From an uncultured Eubacteriaceae bacterium (lineage in GTDB: Bacteria > Bacillota > Clostridia > Eubacteriales > Eubacteriaceae), in the NCBI GenBank assembly GCA_945867155.1, contig CAMBHL010000002.1, forward strand, positions 124,001-188,000: 64,000 nt of DNA. The letters are read 5' to 3'. The first letter of the stretch is position 1; every line of letters begins with the position of its first letter. The notes beneath the pieces are model-generated. The model did no database searches and was not told the DNA's origin. It was given only the letters and a program-made list of their open reading frames with translations. Made by a program: the position numbers and the translations under genes. This document shows positions 58,332-64,000 of this stretch, piece after piece.

Positions 58332-58416
58332 AGAATCATAATCAATTGAAACGTGATTTGAATGTGCTTCAAGCACAGGAATAAGAAAGAAGAAAATCAA
58401 GAAAGTGAGTAAAACG

Positions 58417-60054
58417 ATGCAGGATCCAAAAATGTTTTGTTATCAGTGTCAGGAAACAGCGCGCTGCCAGGGATGTACTGTCCAGGGCGTCTGCGGGAAA
58501 ACGGCCGATGTGGCCAACATGCAGGACCTTTTGGTTTATGTGACCAAAGGTCTCTCCGCCGTGACGACAGCGATCAGAAAACAGGGTGGCGAAGTGACGA
58601 AGGCGGTTAACCATCTCGTCACCGTCAATCTGTTCGCAACGATCACCAATGCCAACTTTGACCTCGATGCCATTGCTGACCGTGTCGAAGAAACCGAAAG
58701 GGTCAAAGCCGAATGGCTCGCAAAGGTCGACGACCCATCTGCATTGCCGGAAGCGGCGACGGTTCAGATCGCCAGAGATCAGTTCGAAGCCAAGGCCAAA
58801 ACAGTCGGCGTGCTGAGCACCGAAGATGAAGATGTCCGCTCCCTGAGAGAACTCATCACTTACGGGCTCAAAGGCCTTTCCGCCTACACCAAACACGCGA
58901 ATGCCCTGTTAAAAGACGATGAAGAAGTCGATGCCTTCATTCAGCGCGCCCTGGCCGCAACGCTGGACGACAGCCTGAGTGTTGACGATTTGGTCGCCTT
59001 AACCCTCGAAACCGGCAAATACGGCGTACAGGGTATGGCTGATCTGGATGCTGCCAATACCGGTGCTTATGGCAACCCTGAAATCACCGAAGTCGATCTC
59101 GGCGTGCGCACCAACCCGGGCATCCTGGTTTCTGGTCACGACCTGAAAGATCTCGAAATGCTTCTGGAACAGACCCAGGGCACCGGCGTCGACGTGTACA
59201 CCCACTCCGAAATGCTGCCGGCCCACTACTATCCGTTCTTCAAGAAATATGACAACTTCGCCGGCAACTACGGCAACGCGTGGTGGCAGCAGAAAACTGA
59301 ATTTGAATCTTTCAACGGACCGATTCTCATGACCACCAACTGCATCGTGCCGCCGAAGGACAGTTACAAAGGCCGCATGTTCACCACAGGCGCTGCAGGC
59401 TATCCGGGATGCGCCCACATCGACGCAGATGCTGAAGGCCACAAAGACTTCTCTGCCATCATCGAAATGGCCAAATCCTGCCCGGCGCCGACCGAAATCG
59501 AAACCGGCAAAATCGTCGGCGGCTTCGCTCACGAACAGGTCTTCGCTTTGGCTGACAAAGTGGTTGACGCAGTAAAATCCGGCGCCATTCGCAAATTTGT
59601 CGTCATGGCAGGCTGTGACGGCCGCATGAAATCCCGTTCCTATTACAAGGAATTTGCTGAAAAACTGCCGAAAGACACCGTCATCCTGACCGCAGGCTGT
59701 GCCAAATACAAATATAACAAATTAAACCTCGGCGACATTGGCGGTATTCCGAGAGTGCTCGACGCTGGCCAGTGCAACGACTCTTATTCTCTGGCCCTCA
59801 TCGCCTTAAAACTCAAGGAAATCTTCGGCCTCGACGATGTCAACGATCTGCCGATCGTCTACAACATTGCATGGTATGAACAAAAAGCTGTCATCGTCCT
59901 TTTGGCCCTTCTGTCCCTCGGCGTGAAGAACATTCACCTGGGACCGACCCTGCCGGCCTTCCTGTCACCGAACGTCACCAACGTCCTGGTCGAACAGTTC
60001 GGCATCGGCGGCATCACCAACGTTGACGACGATCTCAAGGCCATGATCGGCTAA
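58417..60054 (+). CDS. hcp: Hybrid-cluster protein (hydroxylamine/NO reductase)
   Basis: A 545-residue iron-sulfur-oxygen enzyme that reduces hydroxylamine and NO, protecting anaerobes from nitrosative stress. The N-terminal cluster is C-x2-C-x8-C-x5-C ([22 protein letters not shown]). Hybrid-cluster ligands lie in [32 protein letters not shown] and [11 protein letters not shown] start at ATG 58417, though GTG 58405 is in frame; neither has a strong ribosome site. Preferred codons suggest high expression. A palindrome and an activator-type promoter precede it; a flavoprotein follows after seven bases. Confidence 0.95.
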   Translation: MQDPKMFCYQCQETARCQGCTVQGVCGKTADVANMQDLLVYVTKGLSAVTTAIRKQGGEVTKAVNHLVTVNLFATITNANFDLDAIADRVEETERVKAEWLAKVDDPSALPEAATVQIARDQFEAKAKTVGVLSTEDEDVRSLRELITYGLKGLSAYTKHANALLKDDEEVDAFIQRALAATLDDSLSVDDLVALTLETGKYGVQGMADLDAANTGAYGNPEITEVDLGVRTNPGILVSGHDLKDLEMLLEQTQGTGVDVYTHSEMLPAHYYPFFKKYDNFAGNYGNAWWQQKTEFESFNGPILMTTNCIVPPKDSYKGRMFTTGAAGYPGCAHIDADAEGHKDFSAIIEMAKSCPAPTEIETGKIVGGFAHEQVFALADKVVDAVKSGAIRKFVVMAGCDGRMKSRSYYKEFAEKLPKDTVILTAGCAKYKYNKLNLGDIGGIPRVLDAGQCNDSYSLALIALKLKEIFGLDDVNDLPIVYNIAWYEQKAVIVLLALLSLGVKNIHLGPTLPAFLSPNVTNVLVEQFGIGGITNVDDDLKAMIG

Positions 60055-60061
60055 GAAATCC

Positions 60062-60619
60062 ATGACAAAATCCCGAAACATTGTGGTCATCGCGGCCAGT
60101 CTGCGCCGCGGCAACAGCGAACGCCTCGGGGACGCCTTCATTGAGGGCGCCCGGGCCGCGGGCCACCATGTCGAAAAAATTTCCCTTCAAACAAAAAAGA
60201 TCCGTTACTGCACCGGCTGCGAAGCCTGTGCAGTGACGGGTCTTTGTGTGTTTTCAGATGACGCCCCGGACATTGCGGAAAAGATCGTGAACGCCGACGC
60301 GGTGGTGTTCGCACTGCCGGTTTATTTCGGCAGCATCCCCGGCCAGCTTAAGACATTATTTGATCGAATGAACCCCTATTTCAGAAAGCCTTACCGTTTC
60401 AGAAAAGTCGTGGTGCTGGCCTGCGCGGATCAGGACCGCCGGGACATGTTTACCGGCGTCAAACAGAGCGTCGAAAGCTGGCTTTACGCCTTTTCGAAGG
60501 CGAAGCTCACAGACACGCTTTTTGTGGGCGGCGTCAACCATGCCGGAGACATCGAAGGGCATCCGGCCCTGAAGCAGGCCGAAGCTCTGGGAAAAAATCT
60601 CTATTCAATCCAGCCGTGA
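60062..60619 (+). CDS. Flavodoxin-fold NAD(P)H-dependent FMN reductase
   Basis: A 185-residue flavoprotein of the iron-sulfur-flavoprotein/NADPH-dependent FMN reductase family. The FMN-phosphate loop is AASLRRGNSERLGDAF, followed by YCTGCEACAVTGLC, whose cysteines may hold a cluster or act redox-wise, and ALPVYFGSIPGQLKTLFDR. Seven bases after hcp and thus probably co-transcribed; it may feed electrons to Hcp. Its 3' end overlaps the converging HAD gene by 19 bases. Confidence 0.87.
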   Translation: MTKSRNIVVIAASLRRGNSERLGDAFIEGARAAGHHVEKISLQTKKIRYCTGCEACAVTGLCVFSDDAPDIAEKIVNADAVVFALPVYFGSIPGQLKTLFDRMNPYFRKPYRFRKVVVLACADQDRRDMFTGVKQSVESWLYAFSKAKLTDTLFVGGVNHAGDIEGHPALKQAEALGKNLYSIQP

Positions 60620-61389
60620 GCCTTGCAGACCTTGTAGATGCCGTCGTCGACGTTTTTCGGCGCGACTTCGTCCGCGGCCGCCTTCAGATCCGGGTGGCCG
60701 TTGCCCATGGCAATTTTGTAAAACGGATCGGAAAACATATCCAGATCGTTGGTATCGTCGCCGAAAACGACGGTTTCTTCGGGATCCCCGCCGATGACAT
60801 CGAGCATCCGGAGGATCCCGTTTTTCTTTTCATCGGGCTGGATGATGAGGTAGCCCGCTTCAAAGCGCAGGGCACCGTATTCCGGATGGTGCAGCAGGGG
60901 CAGGTTGGCTTCTTCTTCCGGGGGAACGGCGATGTACATTTTGTAGACCGGCGGATGGGGAACGTAGTCGCGGTCGATGATGTAGCGGGTCGGTTCCAGG
61001 CGTTCCCCGGCCTTGCGGATGAAGTCGAAATTTTCGGCCCAGACGTCGATGGAATTGTCCTGGGCGACGAGGACGCCGTAGCCCTTGGAAACCGCCTGGT
61101 CGTAAAGGGCTTTGACGGCCTTAAAATCCAGGGGGATGTTGCGGACGAGCTTGCGGTCGATGATGAGCCCCCGGCCGCCGTTGCAGATCATGTTGTCGAC
61201 GCCGACGCTGTCCATGACCGGGGCGCCCTTGTAGGCGGCCCGGCCGGTGTTGATGGCGCAGAAGTGGCCGTTTTTTTGAAGCAGGCGGATCGCCTCTTTG
61301 GCAGAAGGCACCACCTGGTTGGTGGCGCGGTCGGTCAGGGTACCGTCGATGTCGAAGAAAAAGTATTTGCGTTTGGTTTTGGGTTTCAT
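60601..61389 (-). CDS. Cof-type HAD-superfamily phosphatase
   Basis: A 262-residue HAD-IIB sugar-phosphate phosphatase. Motif I FFDIDGTLTD (nucleophile Asp14), motif II INTGRAAYKG, motif IV VVFGDDTNDLDMF with a C2B cap in between. ATG follows ACAGGAG. Substrates of Cof-like enzymes range from sugar phosphates to FMN and cannot be assigned. The gene converges on and overlaps the flavoprotein gene. Confidence 0.9.
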   Translation of the reverse strand: MKPKTKRKYFFFDIDGTLTDRATNQVVPSAKEAIRLLQKNGHFCAINTGRAAYKGAPVMDSVGVDNMICNGGRGLIIDRKLVRNIPLDFKAVKALYDQAVSKGYGVLVAQDNSIDVWAENFDFIRKAGERLEPTRYIIDRDYVPHPPVYKMYIAVPPEEEANLPLLHHPEYGALRFEAGYLIIQPDEKKNGILRMLDVIGGDPEETVVFGDDTNDLDMFSDPFYKIAMGNGHPDLKAAADEVAPKNVDDGIYKVCKAHGWIE

Positions 61390-61404
61390 ACAAAAAGACT
61401 CCTG

Positions 61405-61824
61405 TTAATTTTGGGTTTTGCGGATCAGGGTGACCGCCTCGCCGCTGCTCTTCAGGGTCAGGCGCCGCGGCGAGACTTTGTAATGCGCGGTCAGGGCTTT
61501 GACGTGAAAGCGCTTCAGCGCCTTGCCTGAAACTTCAGCCTGATGGTTTTGCTTGATTTTTATTTTTCCCTTGTAAGTTCTGCGCATTTTGCGGTGTTTT
61601 TTCCAGGTGTTGAAACTGAGAGAGGCCTGGCCGTCCGGGGCGATTTTGACAAGGGCCTTGGCCTTGAAGGCCGCCTTTGGAATGGCGCGGTTGACGGTTT
61701 TGGTTTTCGGCGCGAGGGTCCAGGTGCCCGTAAGGGGGTTCGCCCCAGCGCGCACAGCGCCGGGCGAAAGCATCAGGCACAGCACGGCGGCGAGGATCGA
61801 AAATAAAAAATGTTTTTTCATCAT
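61405..61824 (-). CDS. Secreted small basic protein of unknown function
   Basis: A 139-residue protein with a clear Sec signal peptide (MMKKHFLFSILAAVLCLML, cleavage probably after VRA near residue 26). The mature part starts GANPLTGTWTLAPKTK, resembling a lipocalin-like Gly-x-Trp opening, and is rich in lysine with beta-strand spacing (LVKIAPDGQASLSF, KGKIKIKQNHQAEVSG). I do not recognise the family. Start is ATG 61824 or 61821. It lies 15 bases upstream of the HAD gene on the same strand. Confidence 0.7.
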   Translation of the reverse strand: MMKKHFLFSILAAVLCLMLSPGAVRAGANPLTGTWTLAPKTKTVNRAIPKAAFKAKALVKIAPDGQASLSFNTWKKHRKMRRTYKGKIKIKQNHQAEVSGKALKRFHVKALTAHYKVSPRRLTLKSSGEAVTLIRKTQN

Positions 61825-61848
61825 AATTTCTTTCTTATAAAGACCGTA

Positions 61849-62166
61849 TTAAAGCATGCGCATGAGCCATTCCGTGACGAACACTGCCGCGCAGGCGGCG
61901 ATGGCCACAGGCAGCAGTCCTTTCCGGTGCCAGGCCATGATCACGGCGACCGCCAGACCCACACAGGCCGACACTAGGGAACGGGTCGCGGAAAACACAG
62001 CCGGAATCGTCATGGCGCCGAGGACGGCGTAGGGAATGTAGTAGAGAAAGGATTTCACGAAGGGCGATTTGATTTCCCGGCGAAACAGCACCAAAGGCAG
62101 CACCCGGATGAGGTAAGTCACCCCGGCCATGACAGCGGTGTACCACAGCAGACGTTCAGCACTCAT
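61849..62166 (-). CDS. azlD: AzlD-family small subunit of amino-acid exporter
   Basis: A 105-residue membrane protein with four hydrophobic segments; contains YLIRVLPLVLFRREIKSPF and FLYYIPYAVLGAMTIPAVF, the AzlD signatures. It partners AzlC in branched-chain amino-acid efflux. Its start lies inside the azlC 3' end with an 11-base overlap. Start ATG 62166 with AGAAAGGAGCG upstream. Confidence 0.9.
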   Translation of the reverse strand: MSAERLLWYTAVMAGVTYLIRVLPLVLFRREIKSPFVKSFLYYIPYAVLGAMTIPAVFSATRSLVSACVGLAVAVIMAWHRKGLLPVAIAACAAVFVTEWLMRML

Positions 62167-62920
62167 GGGCGCTCCTTTCTTCTAAATCCGGCGGTTTACA
62201 ATCCGGCTCAGGCACAGGGAACAGCCAGGCCCCGAGGGCCGAGGCGCCGATGCCGCAGATGATGATGACGAAGCCAGTGGACAGGCGCTTCAGCACCGGC
62301 GCAAAGTGAAACAGGCAGCTGGCGGCGACGGCGGACAGTACGACGACGGCGACGCTGCGGTGATCCCGGGCCGGGGGGACGATGATGGCGATGAACATCC
62401 CGTAGATGGCGAGGCCCAGAGCCGAGCGGACCGCGTCGGGCAGAATGGCCGAAGCCAGGGCACCGATGACAGTGCCGCCGGTCCAGCCAATCACGGGCAT
62501 GATCATGAGGCCGACCATGTAGATAAAGCGCAGGCGCTTTCCTCCAACTGCCCGGGCTGAGGAAACGGCGAAGACTTCGTCTGTGTCGGCGTAGGCGATG
62601 ATCATGCGCTTGATGAGGTTGAACTCAGGGCCGAGGCGCTGAGACCAGGACAAAGACATCAGGGCGTAGCGCAGGTTGATGACGAGCTGAACCAACGCCA
62701 TTTCGATCATGGAGCCCGAGGCGGCGATGACATCGAGACCGGCGAACTGCCCTGCGGACGTCAGGTTGGTGAAGGAAATCAGGATCGCCGCCCAGGCGGG
62801 CATGCCTTTTTCCACAGCCATCATGCCGAAGGTAAAGGAGACGGAAATGTAGCCGAGGCCGATGGGCAGGCCGTCAAAGAAGCCAGTTTTAAAGGCCTGC
62901 CGCCTTTCGGCCGCGTTCAA
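62156..62920 (-). CDS. azlC: AzlC-family large subunit of amino-acid exporter
   Basis: A 254-residue membrane protein of the AzlC family: FFDGLPIGLGYISVSFTFGMMAVEKG, ISFTNLTSAGQFAG and RYALMSLSWSQRLG, with about six to seven hydrophobic segments. Start is TTG 62920, whose TTGA overlaps the tatD stop, so translation is probably coupled. This is the complete counterpart of the fragment at 1-150, from which it differs. Confidence 0.92.
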   Translation of the reverse strand: MNAAERRQAFKTGFFDGLPIGLGYISVSFTFGMMAVEKGMPAWAAILISFTNLTSAGQFAGLDVIAASGSMIEMALVQLVINLRYALMSLSWSQRLGPEFNLIKRMIIAYADTDEVFAVSSARAVGGKRLRFIYMVGLMIMPVIGWTGGTVIGALASAILPDAVRSALGLAIYGMFIAIIVPPARDHRSVAVVVLSAVAASCLFHFAPVLKRLSTGFVIIICGIGASALGAWLFPVPEPDCKPPDLEERSAHEC

Positions 62921-63702
62921 GACCGGCCTTCTTTCAGGTGAAAGAGCCGTTCAGCGTTGGCCGTTGTCGCTTCGGCGATCTTTTCCACGGGCAGGTGTTT
63001 GATTTCAGCCATTTTGGCCGCGACGTCGGCGACGAAAGCCGGCTCGTTGCGCTTCCCCCGGTGAGGCACAGGGGCCATATACGGGGAGTCGGTTTCGATG
63101 AGCAGACGGTCCAGGGGCGCAAAGGCGACAACTTCCGGGGATTTCTTGTTGTTCTTAAAGGTGATGGGGCCGTCAAAGCCGAGGTAAAATCCCAGATCCA
63201 AAAGAATCCGGGCTGTTTCCACGGAGCCGGAGTAGCAGTGAAAGACCCCGCCGGTGTCAGGATTGAAGGCGTCGGACTTCACGAGGTCGACGCTGTCGCC
63301 GTGGGCGTCCCGGTCGTGGACAATCACGGGCAGGCCCAAAGCGCCGGCCATTTCCAGCTGGCGGGCAAAAATCTGTTTCTGCTGCGCTTTCGGCGGGTTT
63401 TCGGCCCAGTGGTAGTCCAGGCCGATTTCGCCGATGGCGAGGACTTTTTCGTCCCGGGTCAAGGCTTCGATCTGGTCTAAATCTTCAGTGGACGCGTCAG
63501 CGCAGTCTTCGGGGTGAATGCCCACGGCGGCGTAAAGGCTGTCGTATTGATGGGCCAGGGCGATGGCCCGTTCACTGGTCTTGACCGTGGTGCCCGGATC
63601 TAAAATCCAGGCGATGCCCCGTGCTCTGGCGCGGGTGATGACTGCGTCCAGGTCGTCTTCAAAAGCAGGGTCATCTAAATGACAATGGGTATCGACAAAC
63701 AT
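62917..63702 (-). CDS. tatD: TatD-family metal-dependent deoxyribonuclease
   Basis: A 261-residue TIM-barrel hydrolase. Metal and catalytic motifs: MFVDTHCHLDDPAF at the start (His-x-His), IGEIGLDYHW (Glu), PVIVHDRDAHGD (His), VFHCYSGS (His) and LLIETDSPYMAP (Asp). Family members act as 3'-5' exonucleases in DNA repair. I chose ATG 63702, preceded by AAGGAAAAT, over an ATG at 63714. Stop overlaps azlC. Confidence 0.93.
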   Translation of the reverse strand: MFVDTHCHLDDPAFEDDLDAVITRARARGIAWILDPGTTVKTSERAIALAHQYDSLYAAVGIHPEDCADASTEDLDQIEALTRDEKVLAIGEIGLDYHWAENPPKAQQKQIFARQLEMAGALGLPVIVHDRDAHGDSVDLVKSDAFNPDTGGVFHCYSGSVETARILLDLGFYLGFDGPITFKNNKKSPEVVAFAPLDRLLIETDSPYMAPVPHRGKRNEPAFVADVAAKMAEIKHLPVEKIAEATTANAERLFHLKEGRS

Positions 63703-63721
63703 ATTTTCCTTCATTTCATTT

Positions 63722-64000
63722 TTATAAATTCAAAGTCAGGGAGATCGGGCAGTGATCCGAGCCCATGACGTCGGTGTGAATCGCCGCGTCGGCGAGCAGC
63801 TCCTTGGCGTTTTCCGACGCGAAGAAATAATCGATGCGCCATCCGGCGTTGTTGGCCCGGGCGTTGAACCGGTAGCTCCACCAGGAATAGGCGACTTTGT
63901 CGGGATAGAAATAGCGGAAGGTGTCGATGTAGCCGTCGGCTAAAAACTGGCTCACCCATTCCCGCTCGATGGGCAGGAAGCCCGAGCGCTTGGCGTTGGA
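63722..64000 (-). CDS. exoA: Exodeoxyribonuclease III, C-terminal end (cut by window edge)
   Basis: The last 92 codons of an AP endonuclease/ExoIII. Visible: FLPIEREWVSQFLADGYIDTFR, the core YSWWSYRFNARANNAGWRIDYFF and the catalytic end MGSDHCPISLTL (Asp-His). The frame runs through the window boundary without a start. tatD lies 20 bases downstream on the same strand, so repair genes exoA and tatD and the azl genes form one group. Confidence 0.93.
   Translation of the reverse strand, partial: SNAKRSGFLPIEREWVSQFLADGYIDTFRYFYPDKVAYSWWSYRFNARANNAGWRIDYFFASENAKELLADAAIHTDVMGSDHCPISLTLNL

Noticed and set aside
60616..61530. Open frame of 304 codons on the plus strand over the HAD phosphatase gene
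   Set aside because: The HAD motifs lie on the minus strand; the plus-strand product is rich in Val, Asp, Gly and Phe, typical of reverse frames of GC-rich genes, and matches no family I know.

Overview
The window looks like chromosome of an anaerobic, Gram-positive Bacillota, most likely a clostridial relative in or near the Eubacteriaceae. This is inferred from gene content, not from a marker-gene comparison. The supporting evidence is a hybrid-cluster protein, an indolepyruvate:ferredoxin oxidoreductase, ferredoxin-fused dehydrogenases, consensus sigma-A promoters with strong AGGAGG sites, a CIRCE element, a preQ1 riboswitch, an LtaS-type enzyme and a sortase-type surface protein. Genes are GC-rich with a strong preference for GAA (Glu); spacers are AT-rich. 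I saw no phage, insertion sequence, CRISPR array or rRNA.

Layout. 0-2 kb: AzlC fragment, a CIRCE-controlled pair of hsp20 genes, a thioesterase. 2-9.4 kb: polar amino-acid ABC importer, two patatin-like genes around metF and a KtrB/KtrA potassium system. 9.4-14 kb: alpha-ribazole salvage pair (cblT-cblS), EamA exporter, aldo/keto reductase, rpiB, AraC regulator. 14-21 kb (minus strand): PII protein, APC permease, ornithine-cyclodeaminase-like protein and a four-subunit flavin/iron-sulfur dehydrogenase, which together look like a catabolic module for an amino acid, imino acid or amine. 21-31 kb: a UDP-sugar-dehydrogenase-like protein without its catalytic cysteine, galU, ppk, a C26 amidotransferase, a zinc-ribbon membrane protein, nitroreductase, mutY, ilvE, two tRNA-Ser genes. 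31-41 kb: Rrf2 regulator, HD hydrolase, LtaS-like protein, orphan binding protein, riboswitch-controlled queDECF, bioY, folE, an FrdX-like ferredoxin, AlkD. 41-50 kb: iorAB-paaK for aryl-keto-acid oxidation and a 1607-residue cell-wall adhesin of mosaic composition. 50-56.5 kb: an amide hydrolase inserted between direct repeats made from the pgm promoter and 5' end, then pgm, ddl, a DUF1934 gene and argS. 56.5-64 kb: amtB-glnK, hcp, flavoprotein, HAD phosphatase, azlC-azlD, tatD and the end of exoA.

Themes. Nitrogen: two PII proteins, each in an operon whose leader carries an intrinsic terminator right before the first gene. Nitrosative stress: hcp and the distant frdX-like gene share a GTGGTnATAACCAC palindrome at a class-II activator position, which fits an HcpR-type regulon. 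Queuosine: a preQ1 aptamer, antiterminator and terminator are all legible upstream of queD, with folE close by. The most unusual structures are the direct-repeat hydrolase cassette at pgm, the likely pseudo-enzyme read from a predicted leaderless mRNA, the PII-permease-dehydrogenase module, and the shared hcp/frdX palindrome.
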